A stretch of DNA of 64,000 nucleotides, from assembly GCF_022347765.1 (NCBI RefSeq), contig NZ_JAKRFZ010000001.1, forward strand, positions 496,001 to 560,000. The letters run 5' to 3'. Made by a program: the position numbers and the translations under genes. Position 1 is the first letter of the stretch; the number at the start of each line of letters is the position of its first letter. The notes under the pieces are model-generated. The model worked only from the letters and a program-made list of their open reading frames with translations, did no database searches and was not told the DNA's origin. This stretch comes from Pseudoalteromonas sp. OOF1S-7 (GTDB lineage Bacteria; Pseudomonadota; Gammaproteobacteria; Enterobacterales; Alteromonadaceae). Of the stretch, positions 8,856-17,894 are shown piece by piece.

Positions 8856-9358
8856 GCCTTTTTCTCCTGCGTATCCGCGTTGTCACCAAAAATAGCGTCA
8901 AATAACAATAAACCTGCACCGCCAACTATGGCCATGTCTGCGACATTAAATGCCGGGTAATGCCAGTCCTGATAGTAAAAGTGCAAAAAGTCTACGACAT
9001 AACCAAGCGTAACCCGGTCATATAGATTACCTAAAGCCCCAGACAGAACCAGTGCATAGGCACTGCACAGCAGCCAGTTTTTGGCGGGTAGTTTCTTCAA
9101 CCAGTAAATCAGCAAACCACTAATGGCAACAGCTATCGCACTTAAAAACCAACGTTGCCAACCGCCTGCTTCACTTAAAAAGCTAAACGCCGCACCATAG
9201 TTATGCATATAGGTAAAATTAAAAAATGGCAGCAACTCAATAGACTCATAGAGCCGCATGTTTTCGACTACCAGTGCTTTCGTGCCGAAGTCTACTGCAA
9301 ACAGCAGCAGACTCAGCCACAACCACACCAGACCACTACGCTCGGTCGATTTGGTCAT
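8852..9358 (-). CDS. lspA: Lipoprotein signal peptidase LspA
   Basis: A 168-residue inner-membrane aspartyl protease that removes signal peptides from prolipoproteins. Four transmembrane segments are visible. The two catalytic aspartates lie in LGNLYDRVTLGYVVDF and FNVADMAI, and the NYGAAFSF block is conserved. It follows ileS by 14 bp and overlaps fkpB by 4 bp. Lipoprotein substrates in this window would include the proteins at 30108-30356 and 54249-55166. Confidence 0.96.
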   Translation of the reverse strand: MTKSTERSGLVWLWLSLLLFAVDFGTKALVVENMRLYESIELLPFFNFTYMHNYGAAFSFLSEAGGWQRWFLSAIAVAISGLLIYWLKKLPAKNWLLCSAYALVLSGALGNLYDRVTLGYVVDFLHFYYQDWHYPAFNVADMAIVGGAGLLLFDAIFGDNADTQEKKA

Positions 9359-9372
9359 GCAATACTCCTAGA

Positions 9373-12201
9373 TTAAGCGAACTGACGCTGTTCACCAGCG
9401 CCGTCAACATTGGTCACACAACGTCCACACAGCTCAGGGTGCGCTTCGTGCTGACCAACATCTTCACAGTGGTGCCAACAACGATCACACTTAGCCGCCT
9501 GGGTTGCCTTCACAGAGATAAACAAGCCGTCAATCTCAGTCGCAACCGCGCCTTCAGGGGTTGTGTTAACCATTTCAACCTGGGCTTTAGACGTTAGCAG
9601 GACAAATCGTAACTCGTCCTTCAGGGTCTGCAGTTTGTCTGCCAGGTCGCCACCTGTGTAGAGCGTCACTTCGGCCTGTAAGGTCGCGCCAATGATCTCT
9701 TCTTTGCGTGCACTTTCGAGTACTTTGTTGACTTCGTCACGCACTGCCAGTAACTCTTGCCAGAAATCGTTGCTCAACTGGCCTTCGCTGACTTGTGTCA
9801 AGCCATCGTACCAGACATCTGTGAACACGAATTCACCGCGCTCACCTGGTAGTACTTCCCAAATCTCTTGCGCTGTAAAACTCATGATAGGTGCCATCCA
9901 GCGCGTCATTGCTTCTGCAATATGGTACAACGCACTTTGACAAGAACGACGGGCATGGCTGTCACTCTTAGCCGTGTACTGACGGTCCTTGATCACATCA
10001 AGGTAGAACGAACCAAGCTCACCGGTACAGAAGTTCATCAGCTTTTGTGTCACAACCAGCATTTGGTAGTTATCGTAAGCTTCCACAATCTCCTGCTGCA
10101 ATTGTGCTGCGCGGCTGACAATCCAGCGATCCAGTTCAATCATGTCTTCCACGGCAACCAGGTCAGTCGTCGGATTAAAACCACTCAGGTTAGACAACAG
10201 GTAACGACTGGTGTTACGGATCCGGCGGTAGCGATCTGCTGCACGCTTAAAGATCTGATCTGAAACCGTCATTTCTGCCGTGTAATCGGTTGACGCTACC
10301 CACAAGCGAAGAATATCGGCACCCAGCTTATTCATGATGTCCTGTGGTGAAATTACGTTACCCAGCGACTTGGACATTTTGTGGCCTTTTTCATCCACAG
10401 TGAAGCCGTGTGTCAGAACCTGACGGTAAGGCGCGTGGCCATTGATCGCCACGGAGGTCATCATCGAGGACATAAACCAGCCACGGTGCTGATCTGAACC
10501 TTCCAGATACAGGTCAGCAGGACCTGTCAGCTCTTCGCGCGCATCAACCACACACGCGTGCGTTACGCCTGAGTCAAACCATACGTCCAGGGTATCCTGC
10601 ACTTTGACATACTGCTGCGCATCCGCCTCGTTAAGCAAAGTTGCTGGCTCCAGGTCATACCAGGCCTGAATGCCTTGTTGTTCAACCAACTTAGCAACGT
10701 CTTCAATCAGGGTCTCAGTTTGCGGGTGCAATGCACCGGTATCTTTGTCAACAAACAGGGCGATGGGTACACCCCAGGTACGCTGACGAGAAATACACCA
10801 GTCAGGGCGCCCCTCAACCATGTTGGCAATACGGTTTTCACCCCACTCTGGGATCCACTGAGTCTTGCCAATCTCTGCCATGGAATCCTGGCGCAAGTTA
10901 GCCTGGTCCATGCTAACGAACCATTGTGGTGTCGCACGGAAGATAATCGGCGTTTTGTGACGCCAGCAATGTGGATAGCTGTGTGTCATTGCATGATGAT
11001 GAACCAAAGCTCCCTGCTCTTTTAGATGCTCAATAATGACATCATTCGCTTTAAACACATGCTGACCAGCAAAAACTGGGGTATCTGGCAAGAATACACC
11101 GTTTGCACCCACCGGGTTTGCCACTTCAAGATCATACGCCTGACCTGCTGCAAAATCTTCCGGTCCGTGACCTGGTGCCGTATGAACTATACCGGTACCT
11201 GAATCAGTTGTGACGTGTTCACCCAGGATCACTGGTACATCAAAGTCGTAGAAAGGATGCGCAACACGCAGGTTTTCAAGTACTGCACCTTTAGCATAAC
11301 CCAGCACGTGATAACGACTAAAGCCAAAACGATCCATTGCATCTTTGACCAGCTCAGAACCCAGTACCATGCGTTGCTCTTTGCCGTCGTCTTCAATTTG
11401 TACCAGCGCGTACTCTAGTCCGCCATGTACAGCAACCGCGCGGTTAGCAGGCAGGGTCCAGGGTGTGGTAGTCCAGATCACAGTACTAATGGAACCAGAA
11501 CCCTGATGCCCCTCTGCCAGTTTAAACGCGTTCACCAACGCCTGTTCATCAACAAAGTCGAACTTAACATCAATTGCTGGCGACTGTTTATCCTGGTATT
11601 CCACTTCTGCTTCAGCTAATGCTGAACCACAGTCTGTACACCAGTGAACTGGCTTAGCGCCTTTGTGCAGGTGACCATTTTTAATAATGCGGCCCAATAC
11701 ACGCAGTGCATTGGCTTCGAAATCAAAGTTCATGGTCAGATACGGGCGATCCCAGTCACCTAATACGCCCAAACGTTTAAAGTCTGTCTTTTGCCCTTCA
11801 ACTTGTTTGCGCGCGTAATCGCGGCACTTTTCGCGAAATTCAGCAACAGACACTTTTTTACCCGGCTTGCCAACTTTCTTTTCTACCTGTAGCTCAATCG
11901 GTAGACCATGACAGTCCCAACCTGGCACATAGGGGGCGTCGAAGTCGGAAAGTGTCTTTGACTTAATAATAATGTCTTTGAGGATCTTATTTACAGAGTG
12001 ACCTAAGTGAATATTGCCGTTGGCATAAGGAGGACCGTCATGCAAAATAAATGGCTTTTTACCTTTTTTGGCATTGCGGATCTGACCATACAGGTCCTGA
12101 TCGTACCATTTCTTAAGCATTTTGGGCTCGCGTTGTGCCAAATTGCCACGCATTGGAAACTCGGTTTCCGGTAGATTTAACGTATGCTTGTAGTCGCTCA
12201 T
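9373..12201 (-). CDS. ileS: Isoleucyl-tRNA synthetase
   Basis: A 942-residue class I aminoacyl-tRNA synthetase that charges tRNA-Ile. The HIGH-type signature is [12 protein letters not shown] (residues 57-68) and the KMSKS loop is seen in [13 protein letters not shown]. The large CP1 editing domain has [11 protein letters not shown] and [16 protein letters not shown]-terminal zinc ribbon has paired cysteines ([10 protein letters not shown]...CGRC). Length matches the bacterial type (E. coli 938). It lies 31 bp after ribF and starts the ileS-lspA-fkpB-ispH run. Confidence 0.98.
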   Translation of the reverse strand: MSDYKHTLNLPETEFPMRGNLAQREPKMLKKWYDQDLYGQIRNAKKGKKPFILHDGPPYANGNIHLGHSVNKILKDIIIKSKTLSDFDAPYVPGWDCHGLPIELQVEKKVGKPGKKVSVAEFREKCRDYARKQVEGQKTDFKRLGVLGDWDRPYLTMNFDFEANALRVLGRIIKNGHLHKGAKPVHWCTDCGSALAEAEVEYQDKQSPAIDVKFDFVDEQALVNAFKLAEGHQGSGSISTVIWTTTPWTLPANRAVAVHGGLEYALVQIEDDGKEQRMVLGSELVKDAMDRFGFSRYHVLGYAKGAVLENLRVAHPFYDFDVPVILGEHVTTDSGTGIVHTAPGHGPEDFAAGQAYDLEVANPVGANGVFLPDTPVFAGQHVFKANDVIIEHLKEQGALVHHHAMTHSYPHCWRHKTPIIFRATPQWFVSMDQANLRQDSMAEIGKTQWIPEWGENRIANMVEGRPDWCISRQRTWGVPIALFVDKDTGALHPQTETLIEDVAKLVEQQGIQAWYDLEPATLLNEADAQQYVKVQDTLDVWFDSGVTHACVVDAREELTGPADLYLEGSDQHRGWFMSSMMTSVAINGHAPYRQVLTHGFTVDEKGHKMSKSLGNVISPQDIMNKLGADILRLWVASTDYTAEMTVSDQIFKRAADRYRRIRNTSRYLLSNLSGFNPTTDLVAVEDMIELDRWIVSRAAQLQQEIVEAYDNYQMLVVTQKLMNFCTGELGSFYLDVIKDRQYTAKSDSHARRSCQSALYHIAEAMTRWMAPIMSFTAQEIWEVLPGERGEFVFTDVWYDGLTQVSEGQLSNDFWQELLAVRDEVNKVLESARKEEIIGATLQAEVTLYTGGDLADKLQTLKDELRFVLLTSKAQVEMVNTTPEGAVATEIDGLFISVKATQAAKCDRCWHHCEDVGQHEAHPELCGRCVTNVDGAGEQRQFA

Positions 12202-12232
12202 TTACTTTACTTTCCGTATCGGCTACTTAAAA

Positions 12233-13153
12233 TTATTGAAAAAAGTGTTTTGCAGCAATCACATCCTGTGCAATTTGCTCAGTTAACTGCTGCAATGACT
12301 CAAATTTTTGTTCATCACGGAGCTTATGTAATAGCTCCACTTTTATAAACTGACCATATATTTCCTGGTCAAAATTAAAGATATGTACCTCTAGTAATGC
12401 ACGATTGCCGTTCAAGGTCGGTTTCGTGCCGACGTTTGCTACGCCGCAGTAGACGGTATCATGTACCCTGACGCGAACTGCAAACACGCCCTGAACCGGG
12501 CTGACCTGGCGCTTAAGTGCCACATTGGCCGTTTTAAACCCCAGCTCGCGGCCTTTTTTCCAACCATGGATGACCCGTCCTGATATCGCATAAGTGTGGC
12601 CCAGCATTTCATGGGCAAGTGCTACATCGCCAGCGGCCAGTGCGGCACGGATCTGCGTGCTACTGACCCGGCTATTTCGTTGTCGAAAACTCTGCGTGTC
12701 TTTCACTTCCATATTCAATTCATCGCCCAATCTCTGCAGCATAGAGAAGTCTCCGACCCGGCCTTTACCAAAACGAAAATCATCCCCCACGGTCAGAGCC
12801 CTGACGCCGAGCTTGGCGCTGAGCACCTGGCGAACAAAGTCTTCTGCCTGGAAGTTGGCGAAGCGCGCATTAAAACTCACACAAATCACACGCTCAATGC
12901 CAATATCTGCCAGCAACGCGAGTTTGTCTCGCAGTCGAGTTAACCTTGCAGGCGCTTGCTGCCTGGCAAAAAACTCCTGTGGTTGTGGCTCAAACAGCAT
13001 TACTGTACTTGGCAGCTTGTGCACCCGAGCATCTTCAACCAGGCCTTTCAGTACCTCGGTGTGCCCCAAGTGTACGCCATCAAAGTTTCCTATCGTCAAC
13101 ACACAGCCATAGTGGTGGGGTCGAATATTGTGGATCCCTCTGATCAATTGCAT
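12233..13153 (-). CDS. ribF: Bifunctional riboflavin kinase / FAD synthetase RibF
   Basis: A 306-residue bifunctional enzyme that makes FMN and FAD from riboflavin. The N-terminal adenylyltransferase domain has the nucleotide-binding motif LTIGNFDGVHLGH and the SSTQIRAALAAGDV block. The C-terminal riboflavin kinase domain has GRVIHGWKKGRELGFKTANV; the usual GFPTAN is GFKTAN here, a modest variation. It sits between murJ and ileS, the common gammaproteobacterial order. Confidence 0.96.
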   Translation of the reverse strand: MQLIRGIHNIRPHHYGCVLTIGNFDGVHLGHTEVLKGLVEDARVHKLPSTVMLFEPQPQEFFARQQAPARLTRLRDKLALLADIGIERVICVSFNARFANFQAEDFVRQVLSAKLGVRALTVGDDFRFGKGRVGDFSMLQRLGDELNMEVKDTQSFRQRNSRVSSTQIRAALAAGDVALAHEMLGHTYAISGRVIHGWKKGRELGFKTANVALKRQVSPVQGVFAVRVRVHDTVYCGVANVGTKPTLNGNRALLEVHIFNFDQEIYGQFIKVELLHKLRDEQKFESLQQLTEQIAQDVIAAKHFFQ

Positions 13154-13229
13154 ACAACTAACACCTGTGATTACTAAAGCAGTATAAAAGCCCGATTATA
13201 CCCAAGTTACCAGCAAATGCGAATAAAGC

Positions 13230-14816
13230 CTATGCAGGGCTTACCGGAACCGCAGAACTGTCCCTAATCGTACTCAGTCGCACCCCCGTAAGGTACATAA
13301 CAGCAAAGTAAGTGAGTATGGCAATGACTAATTGCAAGCCCAGGATGCCAATCTGACCTATCAGGTCACTCCCCTGCCAGGGTAGAAGCTGATTCAGCCA
13401 TACAAGGACACCCGACATCACCCCACTTGCAATGATACACTTAGTGAAAAATATCAACGTGAATCCCGACACCCGATATACTCCAGCCTGATTAAGATAG
13501 CGATACAACAAGGCAGCATTGCAGGTGGCGGACAAGGCGGTTGCCAGCGCCAGCCCAAGGTAACCAATAAAAGGGGCCAGCATGAGGTTAAACAACATAT
13601 TCAAAGACATAGCAATGATGCCGACTTTGACAGGAGTCTTAGTATCCTGACGGGCAAAAAAGCCGGGAGCCAGTACTTTAATCAACATAAAGCTAACCAG
13701 GCCGACTGAATAGGCCGTAACAGCGCCACTGACAGCGCCGATATTATCCTGTTCGCTTTGGTTAAACGCGCCATGACCGAACAACACCGAAATAATTAAC
13801 GGGCTGATAAGTATCAATCCTGCCATCGCCGGGATACCCAAGAACAACACGAAGCGAACTCCCCAATCAAGTGTTTGCTGAAACTCCTGAACGCTATTTT
13901 TTGCGTGGAGTTTCGACAACGCAGGTAGAATTACAGTGGCAATACCAATGCCAAACAACCCCAGTGGAAACTCAATTAATCTATCGGCGTAATACAACCA
14001 GGCGATTGAGCCGGTCGCAAGTGCTGCGGCAATGATGGTATCGAGCAACAAGTTTATCTGGCTGACCGACACGCCAAACATGGCAGGCAACATCAGTTTG
14101 CGTACTTTTACGACCTCTGGCGCATGCCAGGCGAATGTCGGTTTCGCCAACATACCAAGCCGCGCTAAAAACGGCAGCTGAAATAAAAACTGCACCAGCC
14201 CACCCAAAAACACGCCAATGGCCAGGGCATATGCGCCTTGCTCAAATCGTTCATGGAATAACAGCGCGCAACTGATGATCGAGATATTCAGCAACACGGG
14301 CGTAAATGCAGCCACCGAAAAGCGGTTATACACATTCAGTACGGCTCCGCTGAGTGCAACCAGGGAAATAAAAAACAAATAAGGAAAAGTCAGCTTCAAC
14401 AGCGCACTGGCCAGCACAAACTTCTCGGCATTTTCTCCACCCTGCCACCAATCAATAAACCAGCTGGTGCCAAACAGAGCGGCGATCACCGGCGAGCCGA
14501 TCACACCAATAAGTGTCACCAGCATTAAGATTGTGCCTAAGGTTCCTGCGGCTTGCGCAACAAACAGACGCACCTTATCGTCTCCGTGCTGCTCTTTTAT
14601 TTCGGCGAGCACAGGCACAAACGCCTGTGCAAACGCACCTTCAGCAAAAAGGCGACGCATAAAATTGGGGATCCGGTTTGCAAACAAAAAGACGTCGGCG
14701 GCAAGCCCTGCCCCCAGTAAATTTGCCACGACGGCGTCTCTGACCAGTCCCATTACCCGAGATATCATGGTCATGGCACTCACTATCATGCCAGATTTAA
14801 ACAGCCCTTTTGCCAC
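13230..14816 (-). CDS. murJ: Lipid II flippase MurJ
   Basis: A 528-residue polytopic membrane protein (about 14 helices) of the MVF family that flips lipid II across the inner membrane during peptidoglycan synthesis. The N-terminus has the conserved SGMIVSAMTMISRVMGLVRD block, NRIPNFMRRLFAEGAFAQAFVPV and the RRLFAEGAF segment with essential arginines. It is monocistronic or read into ribF across a 76-bp gap. Length is close to E. coli MurJ (511). Confidence 0.96.
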   Translation of the reverse strand: MAKGLFKSGMIVSAMTMISRVMGLVRDAVVANLLGAGLAADVFLFANRIPNFMRRLFAEGAFAQAFVPVLAEIKEQHGDDKVRLFVAQAAGTLGTILMLVTLIGVIGSPVIAALFGTSWFIDWWQGGENAEKFVLASALLKLTFPYLFFISLVALSGAVLNVYNRFSVAAFTPVLLNISIISCALLFHERFEQGAYALAIGVFLGGLVQFLFQLPFLARLGMLAKPTFAWHAPEVVKVRKLMLPAMFGVSVSQINLLLDTIIAAALATGSIAWLYYADRLIEFPLGLFGIGIATVILPALSKLHAKNSVQEFQQTLDWGVRFVLFLGIPAMAGLILISPLIISVLFGHGAFNQSEQDNIGAVSGAVTAYSVGLVSFMLIKVLAPGFFARQDTKTPVKVGIIAMSLNMLFNLMLAPFIGYLGLALATALSATCNAALLYRYLNQAGVYRVSGFTLIFFTKCIIASGVMSGVLVWLNQLLPWQGSDLIGQIGILGLQLVIAILTYFAVMYLTGVRLSTIRDSSAVPVSPA

Positions 14817-15007
14817 GCGATTTCCTCACATTATTATTTGCGCGGAATTATGCCATAAGCCCGCACAGATAAATACTCGTGTACAACGTGACAAAACAAG
14901 GACCTTCTCTGGCTTGTGCACCCATCCAATAACAACAAAGGGAACAGACTCAATTTGATTCGAAGCGACGGATCAGCACAAACACTCTAGTAGACCCTTA
15001 GTGGATT

Positions 15008-15180
15008 TGTTACAATAGAGTCAGAGTGCCAAGCGGTGCGCCAGGCCGGTGCTAACTTGGTATAAGATCTGAGAATATGATTACATCCAATCATTTCAGA
15101 TTCGCTGTCGTGCAACCCAACTAGCCGCTTATGGCTGCGAGGGGCTAGGGACAAGTACGATATGCAAACAAATTGATCAG
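15008..15180 (+). ncRNA. Possible structured RNA between murJ and rpsT
   Basis: The 455-bp gap between divergent murJ and rpsT contains an extended -10 element TGTTACAAT (15008-15016) without a clear -35. Downstream are nested inverted repeats: CCAAG/CTTGG (15029-15033 and 15056-15060) enclosing GCGCC/GGTGC (15038-15042 and 15048-15052); ATCTGA/TCAGAT (15067-15072 and 15096-15101) enclosing ATGATT/AATCAT (15077-15082 and 15089-15094); and CTAGCC/GGCTAG (15121-15126 and 15143-15148). Three stacked hairpins in about 120 bp suggest a folded RNA, either a free small RNA or a long rpsT leader. I do not recognise the family and saw no terminator before the rpsT promoter. Confidence 0.3.
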
Positions 15181-15196
15181 CCGAGGGGAATTTTTA

Positions 15197-15225
15197 TTGA
15201 CTTTAAAGAATAAAAAGGGCATATT
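15197..15225 (+). promoter_or_regulatory. Sigma-70 promoter of rpsT
   Basis: TTGACT (15197-15202), a 17-bp spacer and CATATT (15220-15225) form a good sigma-70 promoter; the predicted transcript starts about 40 nt before the rpsT start codon. The promoter lies inside an imperfect palindrome: CCGAGG (15181-15186) pairs with CCTCGG (15226-15231) and TTTTTATT (15191-15198) with AATAAAAA (15209-15216). Confidence 0.6.
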
Positions 15226-15272
15226 CCTCGGCCTTTAAACTAAGCTTATTTTAAGATTGTTAGGAGCATACC

Positions 15273-15533
15273 TTGGCTAACATCAAGTCTGCAAAAAAAC
15301 GCGCTATCACTAGCGAAAAACGTCGTCAGCACAACGCAAGCCGTCGTTCAATGATGCGTACTTACTTCAAAAAAGTAATCGCTGCAATTGAAGCTGGTGA
15401 CAAAGAAGCTGCACAGCAAGCTTTCGCTGTTGCTACACCTATCCTGGACCGTTACGCAACTAAAGGTCTTATCCACAAAAACAAAGCTGCTCGCCATAAG
15501 AGCCGCCTAGCTGCTAAAATCAAAGCACTATAA
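15273..15533 (+). CDS. rpsT: 30S ribosomal protein S20
   Basis: An 86-residue basic ribosomal protein. The N-terminus [25 protein letters not shown] is the S20 signature and the protein binds 16S rRNA in the small-subunit body. The start codon is UUG, preceded by TAGGAG at 15261-15266. E. coli rpsT also uses UUG, which is tied to autogenous translational control, so this unusual start is probably functional. It is monocistronic, with its own promoter and an intrinsic terminator at 15551. Confidence 0.98.
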   Translation: MANIKSAKKRAITSEKRRQHNASRRSMMRTYFKKVIAAIEAGDKEAAQQAFAVATPILDRYATKGLIHKNKAARHKSRLAAKIKAL

Positions 15534-15550
15534 TTGTGGATTTGGATATG

Positions 15551-15577
15551 AAAAAGCCGACGTAAGTCGGTTTTTTT
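15551..15577 (+). terminator. Intrinsic terminator of rpsT
   Basis: The stem CCGAC/GTCGG with loop GTAA is followed by seven T residues, 18 bp after the rpsT stop. It is preceded by an A run, so it may act in both directions. A perfect 12-bp palindrome ATGCCCGGGCAT follows at 15578-15589. Confidence 0.85.
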
Positions 15578-15643
15578 ATGCCCGGGCATTCTCCCCAGTC
15601 TGGCTATACGGCATGCCCGGGTAAATATCTGTGGTTGAGTGTA

Positions 15644-15805
15644 ATACCAATTTGCTTAATTACGTGTTCTATTTTGAGGCGAGAAAATATCGTCGATAAT
15701 TAGGCTAAAATTTTGCTATTTAGCTGTTCTAAATAAGAAATTTTTAACACAGTTAGCGTCATATTTGCTCCTTCAAATTGACCAGCTATTAAGTAAAATT
15801 GGTAT
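15644..15805. repeat. 162-bp MITE-like repeat, copy 1
   Basis: The ends are inverted repeats: ATACCAATTT at the left edge and AAATTGGTAT at the right. The match continues inwards as CTTAAT/ATTAAG for about 17 bp. A second copy of the same length lies at 30644-30805; by eye about 12 of 162 positions differ. It has no coding capacity and sits between rpsT and a minus-strand regulator gene. It resembles non-autonomous MITE or REP-type elements. Confidence 0.75.
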
Positions 15806-15852
15806 AATGCAACAGGGCGTGTTCTAATCAACACCCTGCTATCAAAAAGCGC

Positions 15853-16236
15853 TTAAGCTAGTTCCAGCTTTGGATAAAACTTTTTCAACATTGCAGCAAT
15901 TTTCTTTGGTGAGAATGGTTTAACAACGAACCCCTTCGCACCCCGCTCAATAGCATCTTTCACGTTATCAACCGTTGAGTGTGCCGACACCATAACCACA
16001 TTAATGTCCGGATTTATTTCAGCCAGCTCCGCGATCAGTTCTTTTCCGTCTCCATCAGGAAGCTCGATATCTAAGAACACAATATCAAAGTGCTGCTCTT
16101 CACATGCAGTAATACACTGCTTCGCCGTTGACGCTTCTTTTACGTTGTCGATCCCTAAGTGCATCAGGGTCTGATGCAAGAAACTGCGAACAGTGCCTAC
16201 GTCATCAACAATTAATATAGAGATTTGTTGTTCCAT
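15853..16236 (-). CDS. Single-domain CheY-like response regulator
   Basis: A 127-residue protein consisting of a receiver domain only. Acidic pocket D11/D12, phospho-acceptor D56 in FLDIELPDGDG, S84 in MVSAHS and K106 in VVKPF are all present, so phosphorylation is expected. There is no output domain, so it must act through a partner as CheY or Spo0F does. No chemotaxis gene or histidine kinase is adjacent; the cognate kinase is unknown. It is convergent with repeat copy 1 and divergent from the Gln-rich membrane protein gene. Confidence 0.85.
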   Translation of the reverse strand: MEQQISILIVDDVGTVRSFLHQTLMHLGIDNVKEASTAKQCITACEEQHFDIVFLDIELPDGDGKELIAELAEINPDINVVMVSAHSTVDNVKDAIERGAKGFVVKPFSPKKIAAMLKKFYPKLELA

Positions 16237-16325
16237 ATCCTTTCCCGTGGGCTAGTCAATTGAAATGCGCTATTATTAGCATAGAACTATTATAGAGTCC
16301 TGCAAACAAAAGGCTATAGCAAAGC

Positions 16326-16793
16326 ATGGCACAAAGACCAAAAAAACAGGCATTACTCAATCAGGTAGATGCCAGATCAAAGAAAAAACAACCCGCACAA
16401 AAAAGACGTTTATCTCCACAACAACAAAGGGCATTGCAACAGCAGCAACTCCAACAACAAGCACAACTAGCTGCTGCGCAACAAGCACAAGCTAAATCTG
16501 GCAAAAACCGCTGGATTATGGCCGCAGTGCTATTGCTCATCATAATCATTTTCCCAAAACCTAAACTCATCACTTACGAAAAGCTTGGTCTGGTTGCACA
16601 AAGTGTATACTGGCCTGGTTTACCCGGCGTAAAACCCATCTTATTCGATTCAAACCTGCATATACGCCCTGCCCTGGAGCGCAACACACTGTATCTTTGC
16701 CAGGATGAGCGAGACCCTGATTCCTGTCAGAAGTATCAAATCATCGAACAACAAGGCTTTATCTCTGCGCTTATGACACTTTTTTTTGATTAA
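16326..16793 (+). CDS. Hypothetical Gln-rich single-pass membrane protein
   Basis: A 155-residue protein I do not recognise. The N-terminus (1-30) is strongly basic, then residues about 31-55 are a Gln/Ala-rich low-complexity stretch likely to form a coiled coil. One transmembrane helix follows (about 62-77, MAAVLLLIIIIFPK), then a C-terminal domain of about 75 residues with two cysteines (YLCQDERD and DSCQKY). The positive-inside rule puts the basic Gln-rich part in the cytoplasm and the Cys pair in the periplasm. It stands alone between divergent regulator and small membrane protein genes. Codon use looks like its neighbours. Function unknown. Confidence 0.7.
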   Translation: MAQRPKKQALLNQVDARSKKKQPAQKRRLSPQQQRALQQQQLQQQAQLAAAQQAQAKSGKNRWIMAAVLLLIIIIFPKPKLITYEKLGLVAQSVYWPGLPGVKPILFDSNLHIRPALERNTLYLCQDERDPDSCQKYQIIEQQGFISALMTLFFD

Positions 16794-16895
16794 AAAAACT
16801 AATCTGAAAAATACAAAAATACTCGTTTGAAGCAACCGGGGTTGGGGCGCATAATGGCGCCCCTTTATTGAACAACCCGGAGTACTTTGACGATC

Positions 16896-17135
16896 ATGCC
16901 GAACGAATTTGACTGGCTACTTAATTTATTACTGCTAGTGCTAGGATTTGGTGCCTTTTTTATTAACCATAAAACCTTGCTGCGTGGTGCGGCATTGGCG
17001 ACCTGCAGCATCCTGTTTATTTTGTTCAGCCTTGATCTGATGAACACCTCAGTGATTTCAAACCTGGGCTTGATTCTGATAAATTCATTTTATCTGTTTA
17101 AGCTGTTTACTCACGAACAGTATAATACGCCTTAG
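16896..17135 (+). CDS. Small membrane protein, hypothetical
   Basis: A 79-residue protein, hydrophobic throughout, with about three transmembrane segments (EFDWLLNLLLLVLGFGAFF, AALATCSILFILFSL and LGLILINSFYLFKLF). The start is uncertain: ATG at 16896 is taken here, with GGAG 13 bp upstream; a TTG at 16887 has the same GGAG only 4 bp away. No known family was recognised. The stop codon lies inside a tandem 11-bp repeat. Confidence 0.6.
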   Translation: MPNEFDWLLNLLLLVLGFGAFFINHKTLLRGAALATCSILFILFSLDLMNTSVISNLGLILINSFYLFKLFTHEQYNTP

Positions 17136-17160
17136 GTATGCCTTAGGTACGCCTTAAGTA
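17128..17160. repeat. Tandem 11-bp repeat, three units
   Basis: Units CGCCTTAGGTA, TGCCTTAGGTA and CGCCTTAAGTA follow one another without gap. The first covers the stop codon of the small membrane protein gene. A 7-bp inverted repeat GCCTGCC/GGCAGGC (17169-17175 and 17192-17198) follows without a T run. Confidence 0.7.
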
Positions 17161-17289
17161 TGCACACTGCCTGCCCACAGCTTTTGCAACAGGCAGGCGC
17201 TAAAAGCGCGCTGCCCGACCTAAAGATATTTTCTAATTTCTGAGCCTGCGCTACAATCTGGCCACACCCATTGGTTTTGGAGACGCAGT

Positions 17290-17871
17290 ATGGCCATGAC
17301 AGATGAAGAACTCTTTCTCGCCTCAATGGGGGATGTTGTTCCCCTAGCACAAGATAAAAAAGCAGAGCTCAGACGTCAACAAAACGAACCTACCCTGGCA
17401 CAACTTGCACGCAGAGAAGCAGCTGAACAGGAGCAGGACTTCGATCCCAATTTTCTCTCTACCGAATACGTTGATCTACTCGATCCTCACGATTTGCTTA
17501 GCTATAAAAAAGATGGAGTGCAGCAAGGGGTATTTAAGAATCTGAGACTGGGTAAATATCAGATTGATGCAACGCTTGATTTGCATGGCAAACCATTTCG
17601 TGAAGCCAGAAAGTCTCTGTTTGACTTCATCATCGACTGTCATCAACGCAATATCCGGGTACTCTTGATACGCCATGGAGTAGGCTTAAAGAGTAAGCCC
17701 TTTCCAGCAATTTTGAAAAGTTACTGCAACAAGTGGTTACAGGAGATGCCGCAGATACTGGCATTCCACTCTGCATTGAGTTGCCATGGTGGTAACGGAT
17801 CAACTTATGTGCTGCTGAAGAAAAGCGAAGAGAAAAAAGTAGAAAATCGCGAACGACATGCAAAACGATGA
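17290..17871 (+). CDS. smrA: Smr-domain DNA endonuclease SmrA
   Basis: A 193-residue protein. The N-terminal part (DEELFLASMGDVVPL) is followed by the Smr domain from about residue 95: DATLDLHGKPFREAR, LIRHGVGLKSK and SCHGGNGSTYVLL, the conserved DLHG and HGxG motifs. The C-terminal ENRERHAKR matches the tail of E. coli YdaL/SmrA as I remember it, which separates it from SmrB and from MutS2-linked Smr domains. Smr domains nick DNA or RNA; the cellular role of SmrA is not well known. Confidence 0.85.
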   Translation: MAMTDEELFLASMGDVVPLAQDKKAELRRQQNEPTLAQLARREAAEQEQDFDPNFLSTEYVDLLDPHDLLSYKKDGVQQGVFKNLRLGKYQIDATLDLHGKPFREARKSLFDFIIDCHQRNIRVLLIRHGVGLKSKPFPAILKSYCNKWLQEMPQILAFHSALSCHGGNGSTYVLLKKSEEKKVENRERHAKR

Positions 17872-17894
17872 TAGCAGTCAACGCTGCTATCTCT

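Noticed and set aside
12594..13112. Plus-strand open frame of 172 codons inside ribF
   Set aside because: Antisense shadow of a well-conserved gene; no ribosome binding site and low-complexity Ser/Arg composition.
15066..15080. CTGAGA resembling a TPP riboswitch core
   Set aside because: The other conserved TPP elements (GGGGTGC and the closing TAATGCCAGCG-type block) are missing, and rpsT is not a thiamine gene.
15578..15622. CATGCCCGGG repeated near a palindrome, considered as a recombination or attachment site
   Set aside because: Only a 12-bp palindrome plus one partial copy directly after the rpsT terminator; no integrase or tRNA is nearby.
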